From Zoroaster sp. YZ-2022 (lineage: Eukaryota > Echinodermata > Asteroidea > Forcipulatida > Zoroasteridae), in contig CM055823.1 in assembly GCA_029582265.1 (NCBI GenBank), positions 2,914,001-2,978,000 of the forward strand: 64,000 nt of DNA, in the 5' to 3' direction. The position numbers were made by a program, and so were the translations under genes. Below are positions 1 through 12,085 of the stretch, one piece after another. Below the pieces are notes generated by a model that saw only the letters and a list, made by a program, of their open reading frames with translations, searched no databases and was not told the origin of the DNA. How positions within the stretch are numbered: position 1 is the first letter of the stretch; each line of letters begins with the position of its first letter.

Positions 1-1035
1 TTGTATATATCTTAATTGAGTTATATACATGATTGAGCGCATGCCTACTAAACTTTAGGACAGCTGTTTTGTATATATTCTTAATTTTGAGTTATACAAT
101 ATGATTGAGTTTACTAAACTTTAGGGAACAGCTGTTTTGTATATATCTTAATTGAAAGTATACACATGATTATTTACTAAACTTAAGGACAGTTGTTTTG
201 TATATATCTTAATTGAGTTATACATTACGATTGAGTTTATTAAACTTAAGGACAGCTGTTTGGTATATCTTCAATTGAGTTATACACATGATTGAGTTTA
301 CTAAACTTAAGAACAGCTGTTTTGTATATATCTAATCTGAGTTGCACATGATTGAGCCACTAAACTTTAGGACAGCTGTTTTGTATATATCTTAATAATT
401 GAGTTATACACATGATTGAGTTTACTAAACCTTTTAGGACAGTTGTTGTTTGTATATATCTTAATTCGAGTTATACATGATTGAGTTTACTACTAACTTA
501 AGAACAGCTGTTTTGTATATATCTTAATTGAGTTATGTACACATGATTGAGTTTACTAAACTTAGGACAGCTGTTTTGTATATATCTTTAATTGAGTTAT
601 ACATTACGGATTGAGTTTACTAAACTTTAGGACAGCTGTTTTTATATATCTTAATAATTGAGTTATACACATGATTGAGTTTACTAAACTTTAGGGACAG
701 CCGTTTTTTTGTATATATTCCAATAATTGGAGTTATACACATTGATTGAAGTTTTACTAAACTTACACTAGCTTGTTTGTATATATCTTAATTGAGTTAT
801 ACACATGATTGAGTTTATTAAACCTTTTAGGACAGCTGTTTTGTATATATCTTTAATAATTGAGTTATATAATATTGATTGAGTTTACTAAACTTTAAGA
901 CAGTTGTTTTGTATATATATCTGAATTGAAAGTTATACACATGATTGAGTTTACTCAAACTTGAGGACAGGTGTTTTGTATATATCTTAGATAATACTGT
1001 TATACACAGGAGTGAGTTTACTAATGGTACATACT
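1..1035. repeat. 62-bp tandem repeat array, about 16 copies
   Basis: An AT-rich unit of about 62 bp recurs from the window edge to about 1035. Its landmarks are TTGTATATATCTTAATTGAG, then TTATACACATGATTGAG, then TTTACTAAACTTTAGGACAG. Copies differ by many one- or two-base indels in short homopolymers and a few substitutions. The array runs off the left edge, so its true length is unknown. A single degraded unit-like stretch lies at about 3215-3280, in the matching place ahead of the second NACHT exon, so part of the array was probably copied with that exon. Confidence 0.93.
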
Positions 1036-1221
1036 GTAATTTCCTTTAAAATTTGAACAGAAGTTCCATAAATTTATTTAATATACTCTAGCAGTATTAA
1101 CGATGATAGTCATGCCTGTACCTAATCTGTAATAATCTGAAAACAAAAGTGATAACAAATTGTAGGGACATGCGAGGTTGGTGAAATTTGCATCTGCATC
1201 GGGTGGTAAACAATTTATTTA

Positions 1222-1384
1222 ATTTCGCCCTATAACGACGTGTGTATAGGAACTGTATACTTGGTGCTTTCCGAGTGTCTGTGCATAAAACTTCACAGGC
1301 GTGACCTCCGGTGGTATTCAAACCCACGACCTCCTGCTGCTTACATTAGTGCAGATATTCTAACTTTCATCCACCGAGATTGCC
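1222..1384 (-). mobile_element. tRNA-derived SINE, family S1
   Basis: Read on the minus strand, the sequence starts with a tRNA-like head (GGCAATCTCGGTGG, then a B-box-like GGTTTGAATACC) and ends with a tail containing TGTGAAG, CACAGACACTC, AAAGCACC and ATAGGGCGAAATT. The same head and tail order is present at 24227-24386 on the plus strand, which shows this is a dispersed family. It interrupts sequence otherwise shared between the upstream flanks of the two NACHT exons, so it probably inserted after that duplication. The degraded A box and anticodon stem rule out a working tRNA. Confidence 0.75.
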
Positions 1385-1570
1385 TTAAGACAATTGGCTG
1401 GCTAGAATCATATATACATGTAGCAGTGGGTTCTATGATGGATATAGGTTGGTGAAAGTCTCTATGTCGGGTGGTAAAACAAATTGTAGGACCTTTTGGT
1501 AAGCAACAATATTGCTATATTGTTTGTTTTCCTTTTTTTATTTTATTAGATTAATTATTTTGTTTTACAG

Positions 1571-2360
1571 AAACGAAGCCCCTCACAGATGAGATCAACC
1601 AAGCCATTCTCGGCAAATGGGTTCAGAGTTAAGAGATCCTTTTCACAAGTTGCCGCTGAAGGTAAACGTAATGCAGCATTGAAAAGAACACTACACAATG
1701 ACAGGTAGCTTTAGAATATAAATCCTTGGGTGGATGATGATCAGATGCATTGACCATATTATACAAAAATTGCAGTTGGGAAAAGTGAAGGTGCATCGTA
1801 TGTTATGACAATAACAATGAGATGTTGAATTCCATCGAGTATGAAAGATATTCCTCATTAAGTCACAAAAGGGTGATTTTATTAAGCCGACTTATTTTCT
1901 TTTGGCAAAGGGGGGGTGTGTAGGAAGTCAACGTTCTTGATAAGATTGCATACATGATCTGGGCTGTTGGTTCCAGTGATGTACTCAACAAGTACAAACT
2001 TGTATTCGTTTTTAAAAAATGCGCATTAGACCAAAGCTCAAACCTTATTGAGGCAATCTTTTGACCAACTGCTCGCCCAAGACGTAGACATTTCCAAAAG
2101 AAGCTTTGAATTCATTTATCCTCCAAAAACCCAATGATGTTTTGATTCTTTGGATGGTTTTGATGAGTTGACAACAACAATTCTCAATCCGAAACATCAT
2201 TTGGGTCAATCCTAAGAGCCTCCCTGAATAGAAAAAATATACAGTGAACAAGTTGCATAGGTGTAACAACCTGTCAACCTCCCATCTTGTTCGATTAATG
2301 GACAAATCATTGATTCAAAATCCTTGCATACACCTGAAAGGTTTCTTATATGGTACCAAA
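1571..2360 (+). pseudogene. NACHT (NLR) exon, degenerate copy A
   Basis: A TTTTGTTTTACAG acceptor precedes an exon closely matching the one at 3508. Following the homologous frame through indels gives a pre-NACHT segment with a DDD cluster, a P-loop remnant (GGCAAAGG... then GGAAGTCAACG, reading GKST) near 1904-1935, and a Walker B block LDGFDEL near 2151-2171. The NACHT fold is an NTPase used by NOD-like receptors to oligomerise after sensing intracellular danger signals. Several frameshifts and stops break the frame, and no helical or LRR region follows before copy B. It is either a dead duplicate or a noisy consensus of a real exon. Confidence 0.72.
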
Positions 2361-3214
2361 CACCATGAGAAACAAGTTTAAAAAATTACTTGAAATGTGT
2401 TACAAAATTTGAAAGTGATCACGGCTGGCTGTGATACTTTTTCCACATTAGAATGAATGCAGAGAAATCCAAATGCATTTGCACTGTTTCTTCTGTTCAT
2501 GACTTAATGAAATGTGTTGAAATCTATATGATGCATTTACAGTCATTTTACCAATGGTGTACAATCTCTTTGTGTGTTCCATTCCATATATGAACACTGT
2601 TCATTTAATTAGTAAAATACACCGTTTCCCAAATCTCAATGTAAACTATTTAAAAATCAGTGGAACAATTACCATTGAGAATGGTATTTCAAAAGCAAAC
2701 CAGTTTCCCATTATTTATACCTTCGATGTAAAATGATCGGTATCAAACATTTCTTGGAAATCTTTCTGCCTAAGGTACTTTTTGTTTTAACAACAGTCAA
2801 ATTTTATTCTCAAATTATAAAACATCTTGAATTTTGTTGACAAACTGTAATCAAAATTCAATGCAAGAATTAAAAGAAAATTGCTGTAAACACAAGTAAT
2901 TTTTAATGGATATAAGCTTTTGCATTTATTCTTTCAACGAGTAAAACTTGTCGTGGTGTTTACCAAAAACATGTTTGTGCGTGTATGAATTTAGACACAA
3001 AGACATCGCTTTTTGCTACACTTAGGATTAATACAAAACATGTTTAAAAACATGTTTATAGGAGAACAACAACACTTTTGAACACCACAAAAGTGTGTAA
3101 AACTTTTCTTTGACAGTATTTGTGTTTAGCAGATTGTAATTTCTGACTGCATTTATCACTGTTTTTCTCATTAATAACACACAGCAATGAGCTGAAACTT
3201 TCACATGACAATTG
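2361..3214. other. intergenic or intronic spacer between the two NACHT copies
   Basis: AT-rich sequence with no exon-like reading frame, no recognisable repeat and no splice-bounded open segment. The longest open stretches are 60-75 codons of low-complexity, lysine/asparagine/isoleucine-rich translation, as expected by chance at this base composition. Confidence 0.6.
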
Positions 3215-3507
3215 TTTTGTATATTATATCTCAATCGATATGGAGGATACATAGCTAAGAATGAGTCTACTAATGGTATACTTCTTCCTTCAATACTTCA
3301 AACAATTTAATCATTAAAATGACAATGCTGTAACAATCCTGAAACAAAAAGTGATTTCCAATTGTCAGACCTTTTGGTGGCAATGTATGTAAAACAAATC
3401 ATTTACTCAACCGTCACAATATAGTGTATATCATTATCGTAAATGTTGCTATATTGTTTGTAAGTTCCTTTTCTATTTTATTGATGTTTATTTATTTTGT
3501 TTTACAG

Positions 3508-4985
3508 AAACGAGGCCCGTCAAGCAGATGATCACAACCAAGCCGGTCATCTCGGCAAATGTGGGTCCAGAATTGAGAGATACGTCACAAGTTGCCGCTG
3601 CTGACAAAATGTGTAATGCAGCATTGAAAGCACGCTACAAAATGATTACAGTAGCTATGTGAATATAAACCTTTGGGTGTGATGATGATGAAAGGAAAAT
3701 CGATACCATTTATGTAAAATTGCAGTTGAAAAAAAGCGAAGGTACAGCGCGAAGGTACAGCGGAAGATACAAGTCCATATGGAGATAGAACACAAAAGAT
3801 CCAGAGAGTCATTGAATTCTATTGAGTATGAAAAGATATTTTTCATTGAGGGTGGTCCTCTTATTAAGCTGACTTATTTTCTGTGGCAAAGGGGGTAGTA
3901 GGGAAGTCAACCTCTTCTTTGATAAGATTGTCTTCGACTGGGCTGTTGGTTCCAGTAATGTACTCCAACACCACACACTTGTATTTGTTTTAAAAATGTG
4001 TGTATTACGACCAAAGCTCTCAAAACCTTATTGATGCAATTTTTCAACAACTGCTCGAAGAAGACGTGCTCATTTCCAAAGATGCAATGAAATTATTTAT
4101 TTATCTTCCAAACCCTAATGACGTTTTTTGATTTCTTTTGGGATGGAGGGTTTTTGATGAGTTGACAATGACGACTCCTCAGCTGAAACCTCATTTGGGT
4201 CAATCCTAAGAGCTCTGAATAGAAAAATACATACATACAGCGAATGTTGCATAGGTGTACATAAACCTGTCCCTCCCATCTTGAGCGATTAAGGAACAAA
4301 TCATTGGTTCAAAAATCCTTGCATATACACCTAAAAGGTTCTTGGTTTTACAAAAAGATGACGGAAGAAGAATATGTCAGAAAGTTTTTCCCAGGAAACA
4401 GTGGAGGCACTTATTAAGACAATTAAAAGTTCAGATAACTTTTTCTTGTGGACTTAGCAAGTAATCCAATGATCTCTTCAACTTATCTGTTTAATTTGGA
4501 AGAGAAGATAAAGTGCTTCCATTAACCATGTCACGCTTATATACAGTAAGGCGGTGAGTTAAGAATATTCAAAAGGAAAGGCCATGGAGTCTTGATGAAG
4601 AAATATTGGAAGTTTTGATCAGAATTGGAGAAGTAGCGCTGAATGGACTCCTTGACCCAGAACTAAAACTTGTATTTCCAGAGTCTGCATTTGAGAAGAA
4701 TACATCTTGCCCTTGCATTAAAGGTAGGTATCCTAAACAGTGTCGAGAGGGTTTTCAAGAATTACAACACATAATAGTTATTGCGCACAATTCCCGCATA
4801 AAAATAAACAATGCAGGAATTGTGTGTTGCAAAAATACTGGCAGAGCCTACTCTCTCCAAAACCACACAATTTCAGAATATTTTGGATCATGTATGTGAT
4901 GGAACACACAACATCAGTGATTTTGAATATTTCCTTCGCTTTTGTTGTGGTGACAATGAAGAGTGCATGGAAAAAGAAATCTTAA
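3508..4985 (+). pseudogene. NLR copy B: NACHT and helical region, frameshifted
   Basis: The acceptor TTTTGTTTTACAG opens the exon. The homologous path gives a pre-NACHT linker (TRPVKQMITTKPV...), a P-loop remnant near 3883-3912, a damaged Walker B near 4119-4160 (the GFDEL part survives at the end), then a motif of the type seen after NACHT (SILRALNRK). From 4364 the winged-helix and helical region reads TEEEYVRKF, later EVLIRIGEVALNGLLDPEL (about 4606-4665) and LAEPTLSKTTQFQNILDHV (about 4839-4895), the usual order in animal NLRs. At least five frame changes are needed, several at A or T runs. The LRR block downstream is on the same strand. Loss of gene function and sequencing error both fit. 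Confidence 0.78.
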
Positions 4986-5340
4986 TTCCACTCCTCAAAC
5001 CGTAAATCAAACAAGTCATATTACATTGTTATTTTGAGGGTCAAATAAAGAGATACCTTCAGAGACGTATATCAAGTCACTGGTTACAGATATCGCATAC
5101 GCATTGGATTCCAATAGTGATTTCCACCACTCATGTTCTTTTTTGTCAAATGTTTGCAAAGTCAGAGTTTGAAAGGAATTATCTAGAATAATTAAACGTA
5201 TTACATTGTTTAATATATTCATAACAGAGTCAGTGGATTTTATTTGCCGTCTGATGCTAGCGCTGAGTAACATGACAAACGTCCGTAAAGGCTTGCCCTG
5301 CTTTCCTGTTCACTGTCTGGCAGTGATTTGAAGACACCCT

Positions 5341-6082
5341 GTTGTCCTTGAAAGACAACACAATGCTTGAATGAATTAAATCTTGATGGTAATACAATGT
5401 TAGGAGGCACAGCTTCACAGTGGGCTCCTCATATTCAACACTTCACAACCCTAAGAGTTCTATCTATAGGTGATTGTAACATACAACCTGAAGGTATGGA
5501 ACACATCATGAAGAATGTCGGTAAAAGCAAGAGTGAGTGTAAGGTAAGATTCAATGGTAACAAAGCACTGGGTGGCAAGGCTGAAATATGGTCTTGTTAT
5601 TTGTGTCACATGATACACATCGAGGTGCTGGACCTGAGTCGTTGCTCATTGGTATGCAATGATATTGAACATATTGCTAATGCATTGAGTAAAATGCCCA
5701 ACCTGACCGACTTGAACCTAGGGGGAAACTCATCCTTAGGAGGGTCTGCCAATGTGTGGTCTCGTTATTTGTGTCACGTGATACACATCGAGGTGCTGAA
5801 CCTGGGTGGTTGCTCATTGGTATGCAATGATATTGAACATATTGCTAATGCATTGAGTGAAATGCCCAACATGACCTACTTGTTCCTATGGAACAACTCA
5901 TCCTTAGGAGGGTCTGCCAATGTGTGGTCTCGTTATTTGTAACTTCCAAGCACCTGCAGGTGCTGTACCTGGTTGGTTGCAACTTGGATAGTAATGATAA
6001 GATCATTATTACTCAGTCCTTGAGTAAAATGACAAACCCATTTCATGTCAGATATAATATGATAGCTTGTTCGATTGAATGA
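5341..6082 (+). CDS. NLR copy B: ribonuclease-inhibitor-type LRR region
   Basis: Open frame through 5942, then a shifted frame to 6082. The protein repeats a pair of leucine-rich repeats every 56 residues: LEVLDLSRCSLVCNDIEHIA-like helix-strand units followed by NLTDLNLGGNSSLGG. The pattern LxxLxLxxCxL is that of RI-type LRRs, which form the ligand-sensing horseshoe at the C terminus of NLRs. The DNA period is 168 bp (units starting near 5589, 5757 and 5925), with the first two units nearly identical, pointing to recent internal duplication. A TAA at 5940-5942 cuts the third unit. One base further on, the frame resumes with HLQVLYLVGCNLDSND and ends at 6082. The start at 5367 is an internal Met; the reading extends back at least to QCLNELNLDG at about 5361. 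Confidence 0.75.
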
Positions 6083-6426
6083 GACACATCATGGATTTAT
6101 TCTTAGATCACACATTGATTTCTTGTTTCTAACGTTAGCTTAACGTCGTTAGTAAACAATACATTTTCCTCCTCCAATAAGAAGCTCTATGTATATACAA
6201 AACAATGCAGCTGACTTATTTACCTTTCCACACTGCTGCATATCATATTGTTATGTTGTTATGAAGGATAAACCACTGCTGATGGACTCTGATTCCACTT
6301 GGATTGAAACACTTATTTATTGCTGTACTGCGTACAAACGCAACAATGGTTCACGATGATAGAAGAGTGGGAGTGGTTATAGGTTGCAGGCATTAGGTTG
6401 ATCCTGATGTGATTTGAGCAACGACA

Positions 6427-6620
6427 GGCGGCGCCCAGTTGAGAACCCATTTTGCAAAACATATATCGAGTCGCTGTGTTTGCAGTATTTCACTCATAAT
6501 TGTAAACAGGTAGGTATAAAACATCAGTTTGCAACAAAAAATGCCTGTTTATTGTTTGAATTTTATTAACCTCTCCGTATGATTCTGCTGTAGAAATGAG
6601 TTCTCAACTGGGCGCCGCGC
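6427..6620. mobile_element. candidate MITE with 17-bp inverted ends
   Basis: GGCGCCCAGTTGAGAAC near 6430-6446 is exactly mirrored by GTTCTCAACTGGGCGCC near 6600-6616, about 150 bp apart. Weaker symmetry continues outwards. No clear target-site duplication was found, so the superfamily is not assigned. Confidence 0.45.
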
Positions 6621-6743
6621 AATATCAGATCAAACACAGTGACGTCAGACACGAAATGCCTGGCTTATAGCCGCACTCGATATGGGAAGCCATATTGTGT
6701 AATAAGGACTAACTCTTGAGGGCGCACTTCCAATTTACAGTCC

Positions 6744-6747
<4 letters not shown>

Positions 6748-6778
<31 letters not shown>
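6748..6778. repeat. poly-T tract
   Basis: An uninterrupted run of about 30 T, followed by AATGTGAAGACA. It could be the reverse-strand poly-A tail of a retroposed sequence, but no retrotransposon body was recognised next to it. Confidence 0.8.
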
Positions 6779-6781
<3 letters not shown>

Positions 6782-8116
6782 GTGAAGACATACAAATGAT
6801 GATAAACAGCTCTATTTAGTGGGATGCACCCATGCACATGGAAGCCCATTTATGTCAGTCTCGTAAAAAACAATATTTTATTGAATATTAGAAATACTTT
6901 AGAATTCGCAATATGTACATTCGCAATCACTATTGTGAATAATTATTCGCCCTCAGTGTTAACGATCGATCGTACACAGTTACTGCATGATCAGGGCAGC
7001 TGGTTTCACTTCAAACATTGTCTGCTATCAAAATGATTTCAGTATCAAACCATAAAACAACCTTGGTTACCATTGGAAACTCTATAATATGAATATTTGA
7101 AAACTATAATGAGTAAATAAAAGCCAAAGAAGTGTGAATTGTGAGCAATGATGGACCATCAATGAATTTATGAAAAATTTGTAGAATCAAAACACATGGA
7201 TTTTGGTACTTGAGTGTTTCATATTTATATATTTTTTATTTTAATATATAATATATTTTAGGAAAGTTGTACATTAATTTATAATATACAAATAATACCA
7301 GCAGCATATAATCTATATTGAAGATCATATCGTTTTTATATTGAATATATTATTTATCAATTACAAATGTGTTAAAGATGGATCGCCTGTGTTTTACCGG
7401 CAATTTTCAGAAGTTTGTGTGTGTATTGGAACATTGATAATGTGGACACCAGGAAATTCATGTGGTATTGTCACACAGACGACAATTTATACGAATTCAT
7501 CAGGGTGGTGTACTTCCTGTTAGCAAGGTGTGATGGATGATTCTAATTCCAGTGGACCCCCCCTTGAACGTGATCCAGTCCTAAAACCCTCCTCAACAAC
7601 ACCTGGAAAATATGTTTTATTTATTTTATTTTTTAATTTTCAAAGGTTGAATAATTTGATAACCTAAATGGAAGTCCTAAATTATGTTCAAATAAGCCTG
7701 AGAGAATCCAAATTTCTCCTGAGTGAGTTTGTCAAATATTCGTTTTTACTTGACCCAAAGGTTAGGTGAGGTGATCCTATATGGACCATCCCCCAACAAA
7801 ATATTGTTAGTATACCCCATCCTGGGATTTACACCCATCCAGTTTATACTCTTTCTGAATTTATATACATAATATATTACACAATAATATGATTATTTCA
7901 GTATTTTTAACTGTTCTTGAAATTGTAGAACCACGATGAACCGTTGATTTATATAATTAATGACGTCATAACCGTACACGTGATTTGACGTCATTATGTT
8001 ATTGTATTTTTGATATGTGTCAGATTGTCAAGCAAACCATTCATTTTCACTGATATGCCGGGATTTTAACTTTAAACATGAATATTCATATTTATGTCAT
8101 TCTCGTATAGCCTTAA

Positions 8117-9084
8117 AACCACGTGACCTAGCTACATCATGCTCATCTGTAAATAATGTATGTGTCTAAATGGTCCAATGACTGTGACCAAACATTGTTC
8201 TACAAACTATTTAATTTTCACTTTTAGTAGTTTGTGTTTCGCGTCATGCAATGATTGAAACAAATTCTTATTGGACTTAATCAAATATTGAGTTTTACTT
8301 GATAACATTTATTGCTTTTCTATGTATGTGTAGTGTGAAGACTGAAATTATTAGTTTTTGAAGTCCTTGGTTTGGAATAAAGAAACAAAAGACTGTACAC
8401 AAAACATTAGTGTGTGTGGCTGTTGTACTTTGTCCTTTGTGAATATTATTATATAGATAGTTTAAAGGACAATATCGATTAACAGGCATGCATGGAATCG
8501 GAGTAATAATTTAAGATTAACTTTGTGACCGAAAAATATACCCAATATTTATAATAAAAGGTCATAACCGTTGCTGCTGCCGCATAAATGACCTAGTAAT
8601 TTTCAGTCACTGTGTTCATCTTAAACTAGGCCACCGATTCCATGCCCTGTTGAAAGTCTGATCTGATCTTGACGATGTATGTCCCTTTAAAGTGACTGTA
8701 TCGCTGCACGTGTTTTTGTTAGTATTTCTCACGTGATTTCATACATGTTACATCAGAGCATTGTTAAGGTATTATCCCTTGTCAGAATGAAAAACAATAT
8801 ATTTGAGAATGGCATCTTCAAATCTAGCTTTTACATAAACTAAGCCTCGCTCACTAATTGAGGCGCTTAATTACTGCTAAATCATGATTTTGATAAATAT
8901 TCTGAGAAATATTTTCTGAAAACATGGGCAATACAAGCTAAAATAGGTTTTACAAGCTAAACATTTGGGGACCTTTTCAGATATAAATAAAATCAAAATT
9001 GCACCAAACTCCCACCGACTGGTCTATAGTTGTACCGATATTTTTTAATCTCAAAGCTACATTGTTATTCTAGGCCAAGGTTTA
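8117..9084 (+). repeat. 1-kb repeat family R1, third copy
   Basis: The block starting ACCACGTGACCTA and ending CATTGTTATTCTA-GGCCAAGGTTTA matches the left part of both copies of the 39-52 kb duplication (39182-41168 and 45795-47224) in the same order. Here it is uninterrupted, so it serves as the reference for insertions in the other copies. It is more diverged from those two than they are from each other. It contains an embedded MITE at 8459-8692. Confidence 0.85.
8459..8692. mobile_element. MITE family R2
   Basis: The ends are inverted: AGTTTAAAGGACAATATCG followed by CATGGAATCGG on the left, and CCGATTCCATGCCCTG followed by GTCCCTTTAAAG on the right. Other copies occur at 15411-15634, 39532-40863 (interrupted), 46130-46710 (interrupted), and a left-end fragment at about 26156. 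No coding capacity. The CUB-intron copy is not inside an R1 repeat, so R2 moves or moved on its own. Confidence 0.65.
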
Positions 9085-10984
9085 TGATCTCCTTAAAGGC
9101 CGGCCGAGGGTGGTCGATCGTGCGCGAACGCACCTCACCTCCGCTAGGATCCTCCAGTATTTTCCCTATTATTACATAATTCTGCCATAGGCCTATTTCA
9201 CATTTATTCTCTGTACCCTTTGCAAAGATTTCATGTTTGAAATATGCCCCAAAATGTGCAGCACTGAGGTGTTCAGAAGTTTTAAACTTCAGGAGCCCGT
9301 AGGCTTGGCGGCGTAAACCACCGCTGCCGTTTTGGAGAATCAGTGTAGCATTATATGCCACGATCTGCTCCAGCATCTGCGAGCCATGAATTAAAAGTTT
9401 TGTCATTTTTAGTTTATTCTGTTATTCCCTACATTGTTGAATCAGCAATGGTGAATAATAACTGATCACCTTCTTTGTATTGAAACTATCTAAAAGTATG
9501 CTACATGGCCCAAATTGTGTCCATAAAATTCTTTAACACCAGCATGGATGTTGCATGAACATTGTATGAAAATGACATGTGCATCTCCTTTTAAAAACTA
9601 ACTATCTAACCATTTTTTAAATTAGTCAAACAATACTGTTAAAGTTTCTTTCCAAAGGGTATTTTTCATAAGAAAAATAGAAGAAAAAAAAACAGTGGTG
9701 AAGCCGCAGTTAAGTAAAATATTTTTTTCTTATTTTAGGTTTCTGATGAACAAGTATACTGTGTGTGTACGTGTGTTGACGATATTGGGGCACGTTTTCG
9801 CGACCGTAATCAGAAACATATTTGGGCCTTGATCATTGGCGAAGCGTTTTCGCAAGTTCGGTCGTGCTGCGATGACGTTATTGTTCTGACCAAATGTGAA
9901 CCAAAGTTTGTGACGATCGGTTTAGCTTGGCGGATTGTAAAAAGTAACGAAAGTTTTATTTAATTAATTATTTGTTAACGTTTTCGCGTACTACGCTGTC
10001 TTGTTTCTGGTCATGACGTACGTCGGAAACAATTTTCTGGTGAGGATTGCGAAAACGCGGCCCAGCTTAAGGATCACCCATAATACTTTGCAACTTCCTT
10101 CACAAGATCTTGTGGATTGTACCGGTGGGTACGAGCAAAGTAAGAACTAGGCCTAACCCTGGGGACGCGGTTGACAAAATAAGAGATTATCGTACTTTAG
10201 ACAGGTTCCAGTTGTCTCTATTGCATGCACTGCATGGCACGAGTCAGGTCACTCGACTACAACTCCACCTTGTTCAAATTAAATTTGGCGCTCTGAGTAT
10301 GAACTGCAGAACAGACACACGAGTGGACGGACTTGTCAATATTATCAATCGACAAACATCGAGCTAATAAGTCTACGAAAACCATCCTCAATTTAAAATA
10401 TCTTATTAGGTGTTAAGTACTCATACTAATTAGTTTTTAAAATTGGGAAAATTATCAATCGAATTTTAAAATGTTGCCGTCAGGTTGTATTTTTGGTTCT
10501 CCGACATGCGAGAACCGTTATTCGCCATCCAGTATCGTGGCCGTATAGTGTATCGCCGTTGGTGTACTGAATTTGAAAGGTTTTACTATCATACCATTTT
10601 CTACAAAAACGTTAACCTTTTACAGACGCGCATAACATATTATTGAAAAGAATGTCAAACCCACCCACCACATGTGCACAATGTCTAGCATGTGTACAAA
10701 ACGGCAAACAGCTCACTGGATGTGCATACATTTTTTCTCTTAAGCAATAAAGTATGTCCTCTTTTTTTTAAAGGAGTCTGGACAGTCTGATATTTCGTTA
10801 TTTGTCATATTCTGATAGAAAAGTGGCAGTTATATTCATCATTCTTTACATTATGGTATTTATATTATGGTATAATGTGATGGCACCAGCTCATTTTAAC
10901 TTCATGGCGCCTGTGTCATTAGAAAGTGTAGGCATTTAAGTTGTCATTATATGGCAGCCATTTTATTGTGACAAATTGTCTCTG
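9085..10984. other. non-coding stretch without recognised genes
   Basis: Contains the candidate MITE at 9787-10066. A 113-codon minus-strand open frame (9065-9406) and an 85-codon plus-strand frame (10110-10367) have no recognisable domain, signal or splice context. A C-homopolymer of about 20 begins near 11013 inside the next element. Confidence 0.4.
9787..10066. mobile_element. candidate MITE with degenerate inverted ends
   Basis: GGGGCACGTTTTCGCGACC on the left corresponds to the reverse complement of the right end, TGGGCCGCGTTTTCGCAATCC, and the similarity continues inwards to CAGAAA. Arms are about 30 bp with several mismatches. The interior includes a 66-codon open frame without known motifs. 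No convincing target duplication was read. Confidence 0.4.
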
Positions 10985-11568
10985 GCATTTGCCCCATAAA
11001 TGTGGCACGGACCCGCCCCCCCCCCCCCCCCCCTTGGCCTATCCTTAGCCACAGGTTGGTCTCATTCCGCTAACGGTAGTTTTTCAAATTCCAGTATGTA
11101 TTGAAATTGATTTATATTTATGCACTATTTTGACAGTCTAGATACAATGTTCCTCACATGTTTAACTATCTAGGCGCCCCCAAAAAATGGTGATTTTACT
11201 TCACATTTTATATTTCCTGACATATAGGCCTGAAAATTACAAGACGATCGTCATTGTAGCAAGTTTCAACGAGGATCGGCGATCTTGAATGTATGAAGAG
11301 TGTTGAACGGAAAACAACTTGTGCGCTATAAATAATTTTGATCGACGATTTGCTGTTGTTTATGTGTGCACATACTTGCTGTATTATCATTTTGTTAAAC
11401 AATATGCAATCTGCAATCTAGTACCGGTATCAGCGATATCCTCAAACATGAAACACTTCATTTTGATTCGATCCGTCCATTACTGAACGGTATTTTTTTA
11501 CATTTTTCTTGTGCTGAATTATATTGTGGATTTTTGTTACTTTGTTTCTTTTCACCATTAAAAAATAA

Positions 11569-11693
11569 CCCCCCCCCCCCACACACACACACACACTCAC
11601 ACACAAACAAAATAAAATAAAATTAATAAGGTGTGTATATATATATATATATATAATATATATAATATATATATTATATATATATTATATATG
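11569..11693. repeat. C-run, CA and TA microsatellites
   Basis: A run of about 12 C is followed by a CA array (11580-11605) and then a TA-rich array (about 11636-11693), all in the spacer between the arms of the large inverted repeat. Confidence 0.9.
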
Positions 11694-12010
11694 TAAATAA
11701 ATTGGGATGGTGGCCTTAGCTTTCGATCCAATCATTTATGCTTACTTATTATAGGAAAAGTAAATAATTGAATGCAGGAACTGGACATGTTTTATTTATT
11801 TATTTTTATTATATATATTTGATTTTTAAATTAGTTATATCACATGTTTAGCACAAAAAATGCTCTGACTACGACTAACATGCAACCCTTGAAACTGGAA
11901 TACTACGGCTAAAAATACAGGTAGCAAGTATGTGCACACATATAAACAGCCGTCAGAAATTGTTGCTGCCAGGGTTGTTTTCTCCTGCTCACACTCTTCA
12001 TACATTCAAG

Positions 12011-12085
12011 ATGGCCTCGTTGAAACCTGCACACGACTTATCGCCTTGTAATTTTTTCGGCCTATATGTCAGGGAAAATATAAAT
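12011..12085 (+). CDS. first-exon-like segment inside the right inverted arm
   Basis: ATG in a favourable context (CAAGATGG) opens 25 codons, MASLKPAHDLSPCNFFGLYV onwards, ending exactly at a good donor, AAT|GTAAGTAA. The mirrored left arm has lost the ATG and the frame. No protein family was recognised. It may be the first coding exon of a gene carried by the element, or chance; no downstream exon was found. Confidence 0.22.

Larger units (their letters stand above)
6083..8116. other. non-coding stretch with a candidate MITE and poly-T
   Basis: No supportable gene. The stretch contains a short inverted-repeat element (6427-6620), a run of about 30 T (6748-6778), and very AT-rich DNA at 7200-7350 and 7850-8000. 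A 60-codon open frame at 7341-7523 lacks any recognisable motif. Confidence 0.5.

Noticed and set aside
4606..4899. An independent 97-codon gene
   Set aside because: It is one frame of the NLR helical region; the reading continues in other frames on both sides.
9065..9406. 113-codon minus-strand gene
   Set aside because: No domain, no splice sites, no strong start context, and it begins inside the end of the R1 repeat.
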